A stretch of DNA of 64,000 nt, taken from contig NZ_CP066796.1 in the NCBI RefSeq assembly GCF_017161565.1, positions 558,001 to 622,000 on the forward strand, in the 5' to 3' direction. The notes under the pieces are model-generated. The model searched no databases. It worked only from the letters and a program-made list of their open reading frames with translations, and was not told the DNA's origin. This DNA is from Erwinia amylovora (GTDB lineage: Bacteria > Pseudomonadota > Gammaproteobacteria > Enterobacterales > Enterobacteriaceae). Numbering within the stretch: the first letter of the stretch is position 1; each line of letters opens with the position of its first letter. The translations under genes were made by a program, and so were the position numbers. Below, piece after piece: positions 47,002 to 56,141 of this stretch.

Positions 47002-48084
47002 TTATTCGGCTTCCAGTTCGATCACCTCATCGGTTATCTGGTCTTCCAGCTGACGCAGCACGCGGTAAACCTGGGCTACCGCCTGCAACGTATGGCGTGG
47101 GATCAGCTGCCCCTCCTGGGAGCGGTAAAGCGTGCGCGCCAGCCAGATAAAGCGGATAACCGGGATATTGGCCTGCTGCGCGCGGGCAATCAGCTCTTTA
47201 GCCTGCTGATCCTCCCCCTTACAAATAATACGCGGCAGCGGGGTCAGCTCCGGGCGATAATAGAGCGCAACCGCATAGTGCGTGGGATTGACCAGCAGCA
47301 GGTCGGCTTCTTCTACCGGCTTGCTCTTGACCGCCGTCGCCGGCTGATTAAGCAGCTCATGCGCCAGCGCATGACGGTGGCCTTTCATATGCGGATCGCC
47401 TTCGGACTGTTTGTGTTCATCGCGAATGTCCTGATGGCTCATGCGCTGCTGTTTGATGAAAAAGTATTTTTGCAGGCCGAAGTCCAGCAGCGTCAGTACC
47501 AGCAATGTCAGCAGCGTCTGGCGAGAAACGTGGATCAACAGCGTTTCTACGGCGGGCCAGAAGCTGTCGAGATCGCCATAAGCCAGACGGGACAGTGATT
47601 CGAGGTCCGGCGTCAGCACCAGATAAAAAATGGTGCAGATGGCCACGGCCTTCACGATGCTGTTAAGCATTTCACTGAGTTTTTTTACGGAAAACATTTG
47701 CTTGAACTGATTGATCGGGTTCAGGCGGTTGAAATCCGGCTGCAGCGCCTCCGGGGCAAACAGCGGGCCGTACTGGATCCAGCCACCGATGATGCGCAGC
47801 AGCGCCGCTATCGCCACCGTCAGGCCGCAGAAAGTCGCCACCAGTATTATGGCGCTGCTCACCACCTCGCTTAACGCCAGTTCAAAGGGCTGACCAATCC
47901 GCGCCAGCGGCAGCATCATCAGCGCCTGAAGCTTTTGCATACCGACATCGTCCAGCGCCAGCACGGTTTCCACCACCCCGGCGCAAATCAGCAGCTTCGG
48001 CACATCCTGGCTTTGCGGGACCTGACCTTTGCGGCGCGCATCCTGTAGCTTTTTCGCCGTGGGTTTTTCCGTTTTTTCTGCCAA
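47002..48084 (-). CDS. hrcU: HrcU, type III export gate switch protein
   Basis: 360 residues of the FlhB/YscU family. It starts MAEKTEKPTAKKLQDARRKGQV, which is the family signature, followed by four membrane helices. The cytoplasmic domain carries the autocleavage motif NPTH (LLLVNPTHYAVALYY) near residue 260. Cleavage there switches secretion specificity together with HrpP. It is the last gene of the minus-strand hrc operon, 1 nt after hrcT. Confidence 0.96.
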   Translation of the reverse strand: MAEKTEKPTAKKLQDARRKGQVPQSQDVPKLLICAGVVETVLALDDVGMQKLQALMMLPLARIGQPFELALSEVVSSAIILVATFCGLTVAIAALLRIIGGWIQYGPLFAPEALQPDFNRLNPINQFKQMFSVKKLSEMLNSIVKAVAICTIFYLVLTPDLESLSRLAYGDLDSFWPAVETLLIHVSRQTLLTLLVLTLLDFGLQKYFFIKQQRMSHQDIRDEHKQSEGDPHMKGHRHALAHELLNQPATAVKSKPVEEADLLLVNPTHYAVALYYRPELTPLPRIICKGEDQQAKELIARAQQANIPVIRFIWLARTLYRSQEGQLIPRHTLQAVAQVYRVLRQLEDQITDEVIELEAE

Positions 48085-48085
48085 G

Positions 48086-48883
48086 CTAGTGTCCCCCGAG
48101 TATTAACGGCAACAGCTTACTGAGATCGCGCAGTTGCAGTATGCGGTCTTCGCCCAGCGCGTTCAGCGTGGGAATGTAAAGCACAAAGAACAGCAGGCCG
48201 ACCAGGCACTTGGCCGGTACGGACAGTACAAAAACCTGCAGCTGCGGGCTGTAAAGACTGAGGATGGCAATGCTGAAATCCAGCAGCAGCAGCAGGGCAA
48301 CCAGCGGACCGGCATAAATAATGATATGCGTGAAGGTATCCGCCAGCAGCGCAAGATACTGTTTAAATCCCTCTTCATGCGGCAACGGCAGCCATTGCAG
48401 CACCGGCCAGATGCGGTAACTGTCCCAGATAATCTGCGTGATGCCGCTTAACCCGATGCCGAGTATCAGTAGCAGGATCAGCGTCTGTTGCAGCAACAGG
48501 CCAAGCGGGGTGACGTCACTGCCCAGCGCCGGGTTAAGCTGGCCGCCGATCAGCGCGCCACGCTGGTTATCAAACAGCGCTCCTGCTGACTGAAACAGCC
48601 AAAACGGCATGCCGAGCAGCAATCCCAGCAGGATGCCGATGGTCACTTCTTTCAGTATCAGGCCAATCAGCTGCGGCCAGTCGGGCATCTGTACCGCCAG
48701 CTGCGCCTGCAGGCCGATGGCGGGCATCAGCGACAATGCCAGCACCACGCCGGTACGTACCATGCCTTTGAGGATATTGAAGGAAAAGACCGGCATCAGG
48801 ATCAGGCAAGGGTAAATACGTGCGGCCCCCAGCGTCAGCGCGAAGAGAAATTGATACACCGTATGGATGGCATCGCTGCTCAT
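48086..48883 (-). CDS. hrcT: HrcT, export apparatus membrane protein
   Basis: 265 residues of the FliR/YscT family, with about six membrane helices. Landmarks are RIYPCLILMPVFSFNILKGMVRTGVVLALSL, ILLGLLLGMPFWLFQSAGALFDNQRG and KCLVGLLFFVLYIPTLN. It is a core component of the export gate with HrcR and HrcS. It starts 1 nt after the hrcS stop. Confidence 0.96.
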   Translation of the reverse strand: MSSDAIHTVYQFLFALTLGAARIYPCLILMPVFSFNILKGMVRTGVVLALSLMPAIGLQAQLAVQMPDWPQLIGLILKEVTIGILLGLLLGMPFWLFQSAGALFDNQRGALIGGQLNPALGSDVTPLGLLLQQTLILLLILGIGLSGITQIIWDSYRIWPVLQWLPLPHEEGFKQYLALLADTFTHIIIYAGPLVALLLLLDFSIAILSLYSPQLQVFVLSVPAKCLVGLLFFVLYIPTLNALGEDRILQLRDLSKLLPLILGGH

Positions 48884-48884
48884 A

Positions 48885-49145
48885 CTATGCCCTGGTCTGC
48901 GGGATCATGGTAAAGGCCTGCTGCGCCAGCTCAAGCAGCTCCACGCCGATCCAACGGCCGCTAAGCGCCAGCGCAATGCCCACCGCCACCAGCTTAATGG
49001 CGAACGGCAGGGTTTGATCCTGCAACTGCATCACCGCCTGGAGCAGCGAAACCAGTACGCCGACGATCACCGCCACCAGCAGCGGCGGTGCGGAAAGCAA
49101 GACCACCAGCAGCATCGCCTGCTTGAACAGATTCAGTATGTCCAT
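48885..49145 (-). CDS. hrcS: HrcS, export apparatus membrane protein
   Basis: 86 residues from the ATG at 49145 (MDILNLFKQAMLLVVLLSAPPLLVAV), the standard FliQ/YscS start; the frame extends upstream into hrcR but that part is not conserved. Two membrane helices flank LVSLLQAVMQLQDQTLPFAIKL, the conserved Q-rich loop. Part of the HrcRST gate complex. Confidence 0.95.
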   Translation of the reverse strand: MDILNLFKQAMLLVVLLSAPPLLVAVIVGVLVSLLQAVMQLQDQTLPFAIKLVAVGIALALSGRWIGVELLELAQQAFTMIPQTRA

Positions 49146-49152
49146 TCTTACC

Positions 49153-49806
49153 TCACAGGTAGCTGTAAAACAGGCCGTCGAGCAGGCGGGTCCAGCCATT
49201 GATTAGCACAAACAGCAGCATTTTCAGCGGCAATGACAGGGTCATTGGGGCCACCATCTGCATGCCCAGCGCCAGCAGCACGTTTGAGACAATTAAATCG
49301 ATAACGATAAACGGGATATAAATCAAAAAACCGATCTTAAAACCGGCCTGCAATTCGGACAGCACAAAGGCGGGGATCACCAGCAGCAGGTTGTCTTTAT
49401 TGACGCTGTCCGACATCTCCTTTGGCCACATGCGTACGCTGTTTTCCTGCAGGTGGATCAGGATGTCGGGATCGGTATTGTGGGTCATGAATTTTTGTAA
49501 TGGTGCAACCCCATTAGTGACGCTGGTTTTCAGGTTGTCCATGCTGGATAAATCGGCGGGAACCTGGCTAAACTGCTGCTGCATCTGGTTGAATACCGGG
49601 GCCATGACGAACAGCGTGGCCGCCAGGGCTATGCCGTACAGCGCCATATTGGGCGGCACCTGCTGCACCCCGATGGCATTGCGTGTGATCAACAGCACCA
49701 TGGAGATTTTCAAAAAACAGGTACAGACGATCATTAACATCGGGATCAAGGACAGCGCCCCAAGGAACAGGGCGAAAGTCATCGGATCGAATTGCTCGGT
49801 GTTCAT
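49153..49806 (-). CDS. hrcR: HrcR, export apparatus membrane protein
   Basis: 217 residues of the FliP/YscR family: [46 protein letters not shown], and [45 protein letters not shown]. Four membrane helices. The start overlaps the hrcQ stop by 4 nt (ATGA). Confidence 0.97.
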   Translation of the reverse strand: MNTEQFDPMTFALFLGALSLIPMLMIVCTCFLKISMVLLITRNAIGVQQVPPNMALYGIALAATLFVMAPVFNQMQQQFSQVPADLSSMDNLKTSVTNGVAPLQKFMTHNTDPDILIHLQENSVRMWPKEMSDSVNKDNLLLVIPAFVLSELQAGFKIGFLIYIPFIVIDLIVSNVLLALGMQMVAPMTLSLPLKMLLFVLINGWTRLLDGLFYSYL

Positions 49807-50819
49807 CCAACCTCCTGGCAGGATGTCAGCAGCAGCTGGGTTAGCTGTAATCCCAGATGTCCTTCCACATCCACCAGTTCACCGCGCGCAATCAGGGTGT
49901 CGCCGTGGTACAAACCGGCTTCCCCCGGCGTGACGTTGTCCAGCGTCACCACGCTGCCCGCCTGCAACCGTTGCAGTTCGCCCAGCGTCAGTGCGGTACG
50001 GCCACAGCGTACTTCCAGCGACAGCGGCAGAGATGCCAGCTGCGGGTTATCTTCGCAGCCGGTGTATTCAGGCAGTGAACCTTCGGTTAGTGCATCGTCG
50101 TCGGCGCTGTTCAAGGCGGTACTCTCCAAATGGTTAAGCAAAAAATGGTGGGGCAACTGCAATTCACCGTATAACCGCTGTCCGGCAACGGTCAGGCTGC
50201 CCTGGCCGTCCGGGGTAAAATAGCTGACGGGGGGGATCAGCAGGTCGCCGGCGGTTAACGCTTGCAGCTGTTCCGTGCACAGCGTGATGCGCCCTAGCAC
50301 CAGCGGCTGGCTGTAGGTGATTGCGCCTGCAAGCTTTGTCCGGCTGGATTGCCAACCCGGCTGGCTCAGCCAGTGCGCCAGCTGCGCGTGGCCGAACCGT
50401 AGCGGGCATTCAGCGTGACGGTCGCCCAGCCTGACGTGCAGTCTGGCGTTTACCTCGCCGTCTTGCGCTGGCTCATCCGGCTGAAGTTCGCCAAGCAGCA
50501 GGGCCAGCTCCGGGCTTAAATACTGGTTGAACAGCGCCCATTGCCAGTCGCTGTCCGGCGGGTTCGCGCCCGGTGCTGGCAAAGGACACTGCGACAGCAG
50601 GTTGAGCAACGGCGCAGCATTGGCGAGAGAAAAAGCCCCCAGCGCGCAGCGCCAGTGGCTCAGTTCAACAGACTGCTGCGGTGTGCCGGGCAGTATATAA
50701 AGCGCGCCCGACTCATCGCCGAGGGTAAACGGGTAATGGTGAGCGCCAGCAAGGCGGTTTTGCGAGCGCACCCCGGCGCGGGTTAAGCGCGGCAAATTTA
50801 GCGGAGTTGCCTCGCTCAT
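49803..50819 (-). CDS. hrcQ: HrcQ, cytoplasmic sorting-platform (C-ring) protein
   Basis: 338 residues from the ATG at 50819 ([16 protein letters not shown]), chosen because it overlaps the hrpP stop by ATGA; the longer frame to 50888 is not supported. The C-terminal SPOA/SpoA-like domain is visible ([35 protein letters not shown] and [10 protein letters not shown]). HrcQ is a single protein here, as in E. amylovora, unlike the split HrcQa/Qb of P. syringae. It sorts substrates beneath the injectisome base. Confidence 0.93.
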   Translation of the reverse strand: MSEATPLNLPRLTRAGVRSQNRLAGAHHYPFTLGDESGALYILPGTPQQSVELSHWRCALGAFSLANAAPLLNLLSQCPLPAPGANPPDSDWQWALFNQYLSPELALLLGELQPDEPAQDGEVNARLHVRLGDRHAECPLRFGHAQLAHWLSQPGWQSSRTKLAGAITYSQPLVLGRITLCTEQLQALTAGDLLIPPVSYFTPDGQGSLTVAGQRLYGELQLPHHFLLNHLESTALNSADDDALTEGSLPEYTGCEDNPQLASLPLSLEVRCGRTALTLGELQRLQAGSVVTLDNVTPGEAGLYHGDTLIARGELVDVEGHLGLQLTQLLLTSCQEVG

Positions 50820-51292
50820 GGCGCTTCTCCTTGCTCTATCGACAACCGTACCGGGCCGTTGAGCGACTGGCTCAACAGGCGGCGGCACTGGATTTCCCGG
50901 CGCTGCCAGTGACGCCAGACCTGTGGCGGAAAACGCAGGGCTATCTCCCAGCCGACGGGCTGGCGCGCGGCAAGGGTGACATCGACTTCGCCCGCCTCAG
51001 GTAGCAACAGGGTAAAGGCACAATCTGATGCGGCGCCCCCGCCGATGCGCTCACGCAGTTCATGGTGCAGCATCTGCCAGTCGGGCGACGGCGCTTCTTC
51101 CTGGAGGGGGTCGTTTTCAGGCATGAATTCACTGACGCAGGCAAAAAACATCGAGCCTGGCGCAGTCGGGCCGGCCTCTTTGCCATCATGCTGACGCTGT
51201 CTGGACGGCGGCAGGCGTTCGCGGCAGCGCTCATCCGCCTGGGTTTGGCGCGGGGAGGGCGGCAGCCGGTCAGAATAACCCGATGTATTCAT
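50816..51292 (-). CDS. hrpP: HrpP, needle/pilus-length and substrate-switch protein
   Basis: 158 residues. The ATG at 51292 forms a TGATG overlap with the hrpO stop; a GTG one codon upstream is also in frame. It is Pro/Arg-rich in the first 60 residues. The C-terminal half (WQMLHHELRERIGG, then LPEAGEVDVTLAARQPVGWEIALRFPPQVW) resembles the T3S4-type domain of YscP/FliK proteins, which controls length and switches HrcU specificity. Weakly conserved family; the assignment rests mainly on position between hrpO and hrcQ. Confidence 0.85.
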   Translation of the reverse strand: MNTSGYSDRLPPSPRQTQADERCRERLPPSRQRQHDGKEAGPTAPGSMFFACVSEFMPENDPLQEEAPSPDWQMLHHELRERIGGGAASDCAFTLLLPEAGEVDVTLAARQPVGWEIALRFPPQVWRHWQRREIQCRRLLSQSLNGPVRLSIEQGEAP

Positions 51293-51738
51293 CACGCCTC
51301 CTCCAGGTGTTCAGACAAATATTCCAGTTTTTCCACCGCCTTCTGCTGTTGGCGCGCGCGCTGCGCGGCCTGCTCCAGCTCTGATGCGGCTTCCTCGCAG
51401 GCCTGCTGCGCCTGCTGGCATTGCTGCTGCTGCAGCCCCACCGCCTGTAGCGCTTGCTGTTCACTGGCCAGCCGCTGCGTCAGTTTTTCCCGTGATGGCT
51501 GGCGCTGCTGGAATTGGTCACGCTGTTGCTGATAGTCCTGTTGATACTGCGTCAGCTGCTGTTGCTGTGCCAGCTGATGCTGCCGCGCCTGCTCCACCTG
51601 CATCTGCTGCTGACGCAGCTGGCGCTGGGCGCGATTCATACGCTGACGACGGATCGGCATCAGCACGTTTAACGCCTGTTGCAGGTTTTGGCGCTGAACA
51701 TCCGGCTGGTGGTCAAGTTCATGGTCAATCAGGGGCAT
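51292..51738 (-). CDS. hrpO: HrpO, YscO-like stalk protein
   Basis: 148 residues from the ATG at 51738 (MPLIDHELDHQPDVQRQNLQ). It is almost entirely helical and very rich in Gln (LAQQQQLTQYQQDYQQQRDQ), a long coiled coil as in FliJ/YscO/HrpO proteins. These act as the central stalk of the HrcN ATPase. It overlaps the end of hrcN by 14 nt. Confidence 0.9.
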   Translation of the reverse strand: MPLIDHELDHQPDVQRQNLQQALNVLMPIRRQRMNRAQRQLRQQQMQVEQARQHQLAQQQQLTQYQQDYQQQRDQFQQRQPSREKLTQRLASEQQALQAVGLQQQQCQQAQQACEEAASELEQAAQRARQQQKAVEKLEYLSEHLEEA

Positions 51739-53083
51739 GGGCGCTGACCTCCGCAAGTTGATACTGGGTTTGTTCAAAAGGATCGGGGGCGCGCATCGAC
51801 TGGCGCAGGAACCGGTTGATAATGTCATTGGCGTTGACGGCGGCATCGGTCAGGCTGTCATTTCCGGGTTGGTATTCACCCAGGCGGATCAGCATTTCAA
51901 CCTGCTGATACGCTGCCATCAGGCTGCGCAGCCGCCCGGCCTGCATCATGTGGCCGGGTTCGACCACGTTGCTCATGGTACGGCTCAGGCTGGCTAAAAC
52001 ATCGATGGCTGGATAGTGGTTGCGTTCGGCCAGGCGGCGGCTTAGTACGATGTGACCGTCGATCAGGGAACGCACTTCATCGGCCACCGGATCGTTCATC
52101 GAATCCTGCTCGATCAGCACTGAATACAGGGCGGTAATCGCCCCCTGTTGGGTTTGTCCGGCCCGTTCAACCAGTCTTGGCAGCAGGGTGTAAACCGATG
52201 GTGGCAGCCCGCCACGACCGGGCGGTTCGCCAAGCGCCAGGCCAATCTCACGCTGTGCGCGGGCAAAGCGGGTGAGTGAATCGACGATCAGCAGCACGCT
52301 TTTGCCCTCGGCGCGAAACGCCTCGGCGATGGCGGTGGCGGTAAATGCGGCGCGGGCGCGCTCCATACTGCTGCGGTCCGAAGTGGCGCACAGCAGCACC
52401 GTGCGGCTGCGTAATTCATCATCCAGCTCGTGGTCAAGAAACTCGCGCAGTTCACGACCACGCTCGCCGATCAGGCCAAAGACGATGGCATCGCACGGGG
52501 TGTTGCGCGCCAGCTCCGCCAGCAGCGTAGTTTTGCCGCAGCCTGCTCCGGCAAAGATACCCACGCGCTGGCCGTTACCGATGGTCAGCAGGCCGTCAAT
52601 CGCCCGCAGTCCGGTGGGCAGCGGGGTCGTGATACGCGGGCGCTCGGTCGGGGGCGGCGCATCGTTCAGCACCGGTACGGCGCGTACCTGGGTGCCCGGT
52701 TCGGCGAAAGCGCTGTGCCCGCCAGGCTCCAGCGCGCGGCCGAAACCATCCAGCACGCTGCCCAGCAGTTGCTCACTGACGCAAATACTGTGCGGCAGAT
52801 AAAGCGGGACGATAGTGGCTCCCTGTGAAATACCGTCCAGCGCGCCCAGCGCCGACAGCAGGATTTTCTCCGGGCTGAAGCCCACGATCTCTGACAGCAC
52901 GCTGCCGCCGTCACTGCGTTGGATACGGCATAAATCGCCGATGCGCGCGCCCGGCAGGATGCATTCGATCAGAATGCCGCTGATACCCGTCACACGGCCG
53001 TAACGGCTAACGGGCGCGTAGCGCTCCAGGCGGCGCTGATGCTGCTGCGCCCACTGCGTCAGACGCTGCTGTAGCGCGCTCAT
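51725..53083 (-). CDS. hrcN: HrcN, type III secretion ATPase
   Basis: 452 residues from the ATG at 53083; an in-frame ATG at 53089 adds two codons, but AGGG is better spaced for 53083. F1-type ATPase features are the Walker A GIFAGAGCGKTTLLAEL, RGRELREFL, Walker B VLLIVDSLTRFARAQREIGLALGEPPGRGGLPPSV, and the GHIVLSRRLAERNHYPAIDV motif. It unfolds and releases substrates from chaperones at the base of the injectisome. Start overlaps the hrpQ stop. Confidence 0.97.
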   Translation of the reverse strand: MSALQQRLTQWAQQHQRRLERYAPVSRYGRVTGISGILIECILPGARIGDLCRIQRSDGGSVLSEIVGFSPEKILLSALGALDGISQGATIVPLYLPHSICVSEQLLGSVLDGFGRALEPGGHSAFAEPGTQVRAVPVLNDAPPPTERPRITTPLPTGLRAIDGLLTIGNGQRVGIFAGAGCGKTTLLAELARNTPCDAIVFGLIGERGRELREFLDHELDDELRSRTVLLCATSDRSSMERARAAFTATAIAEAFRAEGKSVLLIVDSLTRFARAQREIGLALGEPPGRGGLPPSVYTLLPRLVERAGQTQQGAITALYSVLIEQDSMNDPVADEVRSLIDGHIVLSRRLAERNHYPAIDVLASLSRTMSNVVEPGHMMQAGRLRSLMAAYQQVEMLIRLGEYQPGNDSLTDAAVNANDIINRFLRQSMRAPDPFEQTQYQLAEVSAHAPD

Positions 53084-54015
53084 CACCATTTCACCCTGAT
53101 GTTTTCCCGCCCGGCAAACTCAAGGCTGTCGGCGTTAATCGCCACCAGCCGCAGCCGATCGATTTCGTCGCCGATAAATATGCGCTGTCCGTCTGCGGTG
53201 ACGATATTCGCATGCGGGCCGCTGCTGATTTGCACAATAGTAAACGGCAGACGCATGCTGACCGTGGTTGCCCGGTTATGAATCGGCAGCTTGACGTCAA
53301 AATGCTGATACAGGTTGGCCAGCATACGCTCCAGTCGTTGATTGTCCTCGCTGTTGATACTGCCCGACAGCGTCAGGCTGTTGCTGTCAGATGACAGCGT
53401 CACGCTTCTGTCCAGCCCCCGGTCGAGCAGCATGCTGGTGACCACCTGGCGGGTACGCTCCACGCTCGATAACAGCGGTTTACCCGGCGCGGGCGGAGCA
53501 GAAGGGGAGGCAATGCTGTCCTGCAACAGCCAGCCGCCGAGCATCATCACCAGCAGCAGGCTCAGTAACAGATAGACCGCTTTTGCCCAAAGCGGCAGCG
53601 GGCGTTTTTCCAGCGTCGCCGCCACCGCAGCCGGTTTATCATCCGTGGCAACCGCGACCGCCGCAGCGCCAGCAAGCGGTATCTCTTCTTCCTGCATCGG
53701 TTCATCGTTTTCTTCCGGCCAGGGCATCGAGGCGCTGACAATACTGAGCCAGATATGCCCCAGTGCAAATGCGGTGCCGGGTTGCAGGTCAGTCAGTTGC
53801 TCACAGCGCTGCCCTTCGTTGTCGTTCAGCGGTCCTTCCAGCGCCGTGACTTCCCAGCCGAGGTCGGTTTTGCTCAACCGGCAGTGGCGGTCTTTGATAC
53901 CGGGATCGAAAAGTGCCAGATCGGCATCCTGTGCGGCACCAATCCACCACTGCTGGCCACTCAGCGGCAGCGCCGCGCCGCGATGTAACCCGGTCAGTAC
54001 GCGTAATTCATGCAT
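53083..54015 (-). CDS. hrpQ: HrpQ, YscD-family inner-membrane ring protein
   Basis: 310 residues. An N-terminal FHA-like domain (MHELRVLTGLHRGAALPLSGQQWWIGAAQDADLAL) precedes one membrane helix near residues 145-165 (AVYLLLSLLLVMMLGGWLL), and a periplasmic ring-building region follows (LTLSGSINSEDNQRLERML). It forms the outer ring of the inner-membrane base. It overlaps hrcV by 22 nt. Confidence 0.9.
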   Translation of the reverse strand: MHELRVLTGLHRGAALPLSGQQWWIGAAQDADLALFDPGIKDRHCRLSKTDLGWEVTALEGPLNDNEGQRCEQLTDLQPGTAFALGHIWLSIVSASMPWPEENDEPMQEEEIPLAGAAAVAVATDDKPAAVAATLEKRPLPLWAKAVYLLLSLLLVMMLGGWLLQDSIASPSAPPAPGKPLLSSVERTRQVVTSMLLDRGLDRSVTLSSDSNSLTLSGSINSEDNQRLERMLANLYQHFDVKLPIHNRATTVSMRLPFTIVQISSGPHANIVTADGQRIFIGDEIDRLRLVAINADSLEFAGRENIRVKW

Positions 54016-56141
54016 GGGTCATTTTCCTGAAGTTCTGGCGGTGACTGCTGTAAATCGAGCCGTCCCAGCACATTGATGGCGACGTTACTGGTTAATTCAG
54101 CAAAGGACAGCACCGGTACAGCATGAAACTCGTCTTTCAACAGGGCGCGCAGCGGGCTGCGTAAATCCTGGGCCACGAGGATCAGCGCGTGGTGGTTGTC
54201 ATAAGGCGGGAAGGCGCTGCGCATTTGATTCAGCAGGTTGATGCCGTATTCCTGGGCCAGCGAGAAGAAGGTTTCGCTCTGGGCCTGACGCAGCGAATCG
54301 CGCAGCAGTTCTTCGGTTTCCGGCGTCAGCAGCCAGACATTCAGCCCGTTGGGCTGCTGATACTGGTGGCAGATATGTTCTTTCAGCGCGATACGCACAA
54401 AGTCGGTCAGGGCAGCGCTGTCGCGCTCATGCTGGCCGTGCTCAATCAGCGTTTCGGCAATGGTACGTACCGAGCGCAGCGGAATACGTTCCGAGGCCAG
54501 ACGTTGCAGTACCGCAGCAAAACGGGAAAGCGGCATGATGCGCTGAAGCTCTTGCGCCAGCTCTGGCTGTTCGCTCTCCAGCCAGTTGAGGATCGATTTA
54601 CTCTCCTGCAAACCGATAAACTGCGCACCGCTTTGGTGGATAGCCTGTTCCATCCGTAGCATGATCAGCTGTTGTGCGTTCCAGCAGCGCCGATCTTCCT
54701 GTTGCAGCAACGGATGCTGCGGGGGAAGCCAGCACCAGTGATGTTCATCGCGTTCGGCCTGGCCGGGCTGGATCTGGCCGTCACTTTCGCCATCGGCAAG
54801 ATGTATTTCAATGCTGCTTGTTCTGACCGCCAGCTGCTCGACGGCGAAGGTGGCGGTCACCAGGGGAATTTCATATACGCAGAAGCGGAATTCGTCAGCG
54901 GCCAACGCCGGTGAGAATTCGATATCAAAACTGGGCAGGGTAAATCCAAAGTGATAAACCAGCCGGTTGCGCAGTCGGCGGATGTGCTGAATCAGTGATT
55001 CAGCGGCTTCGCTATTGAGATGTTCCTGGCTGAATTGCAGCAGATAGGCGCGCGTCGGGTTGAAGCGGCGCAGATCCTGATAGCCGTTATCTTCTGGCGC
55101 CAGCTGCTGCGCGTGCAGCTCGTCGGCCTGCTGCTGGCTATCCTGCTGTTTGATGCGCCACAGCTGGAACAGCCCACTGCCAAGCGCGATGGCGCTGATA
55201 ATGACAAATACCGCCGTTGGCATGCCGGGCAGCAGCGCGAAGCCCAGCATTCCCGCTGCCGACATGATCCAGGCCTTGGGCTGGCTGGTGAGCTGTTCGG
55301 CGATTTCGCGGCCGATATTCGCATCAACCTGCTGACCGTCGGCGGAGACGCGGGTGATGATCATCCCGGCGGTCAGTGAGATCAGCAGCGCGGGGATCTG
55401 GGCGATCAGGCCGTCACCGATGGTCAGCACCGAATAGATATGCATTGCGGCACCGGCCTCCATGCCGTTTTGCAGTACGCCGATAGCAAAACCGCCAATC
55501 ATATTGATAAAGACAATCACCAGTCCGGCAATCGCGTCGCCTTTAACAAACTTCATTGCGCCATCCATTGCGCCGAACAGCTGGCTCTCTTTCGCCAGGT
55601 TTTCGCGGCGCTGGCGCGCCTGATGCGCTTCAATCAGCCCCGCACGCAGGTCGCTGTCTATCGACATCTGCTTGCCCGGCATGGCGTCAAGGGTAAAGCG
55701 CGCAGCGACTTCAGCCACGCGTTCAGAGCCTTTGGTGATCACCAGGAAGTTCACCACCGTCAGGATCAGGAAGATCACCAGGCCGACCGCCAGATTACCG
55801 CCGACGACGAAGTTACCGAAGGCTTCAACGATGTGCCCGGCATCCTGTTGCAGCAGGATCTGGCGGGTCGTGGAGATCGAAAGCGCCAGCCTGAACATGG
55901 TGGTCAACAGCAGGACTGAGGGAAACGTCGAGAAGGCCAGCGGCTTTGGCAAATACATCGCCAGCACGATCAGCAGTGATGAAATGCAGATATTGAGCGC
56001 AATCAGCACGTCGATCAGGCCGGTGGGCAGCGGAATGATCATCATGAAAACGATCGACATGACAATCGCAGCGCCCACCACTTCCGAGCGCTGCATCGCA
56101 CTGATGGCGAGGCGATTTAGCCAGACAAACAGAGAACTCAT
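53994..56141 (-). CDS. hrcV: HrcV, major export gate protein
   Basis: 715 residues of the FlhA/YscV family: eight membrane helices in the first 330 residues, with MIIPLPTGLIDVLIALNI, FSTFPSVLLLTTMFRLALSISTTRQIL, the cytoplasmic loop (RFTLDAMPGKQMSIDSDLRAG) and KFVKGDAIAGLVIVFINMIGGFAIGVLQNGM. The C-terminal cytoplasmic half forms the nonameric ring that docks substrates. It starts exactly after the hrpJ stop. Confidence 0.97.
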   Translation of the reverse strand: MSSLFVWLNRLAISAMQRSEVVGAAIVMSIVFMMIIPLPTGLIDVLIALNICISSLLIVLAMYLPKPLAFSTFPSVLLLTTMFRLALSISTTRQILLQQDAGHIVEAFGNFVVGGNLAVGLVIFLILTVVNFLVITKGSERVAEVAARFTLDAMPGKQMSIDSDLRAGLIEAHQARQRRENLAKESQLFGAMDGAMKFVKGDAIAGLVIVFINMIGGFAIGVLQNGMEAGAAMHIYSVLTIGDGLIAQIPALLISLTAGMIITRVSADGQQVDANIGREIAEQLTSQPKAWIMSAAGMLGFALLPGMPTAVFVIISAIALGSGLFQLWRIKQQDSQQQADELHAQQLAPEDNGYQDLRRFNPTRAYLLQFSQEHLNSEAAESLIQHIRRLRNRLVYHFGFTLPSFDIEFSPALAADEFRFCVYEIPLVTATFAVEQLAVRTSSIEIHLADGESDGQIQPGQAERDEHHWCWLPPQHPLLQQEDRRCWNAQQLIMLRMEQAIHQSGAQFIGLQESKSILNWLESEQPELAQELQRIMPLSRFAAVLQRLASERIPLRSVRTIAETLIEHGQHERDSAALTDFVRIALKEHICHQYQQPNGLNVWLLTPETEELLRDSLRQAQSETFFSLAQEYGINLLNQMRSAFPPYDNHHALILVAQDLRSPLRALLKDEFHAVPVLSFAELTSNVAINVLGRLDLQQSPPELQENDPCMNYAY

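Noticed and set aside
49560-49588. GGAACC inside hrcR, plus strand
   Set aside because: No CCAC element at the right distance and wrong strand for the hrc operon.
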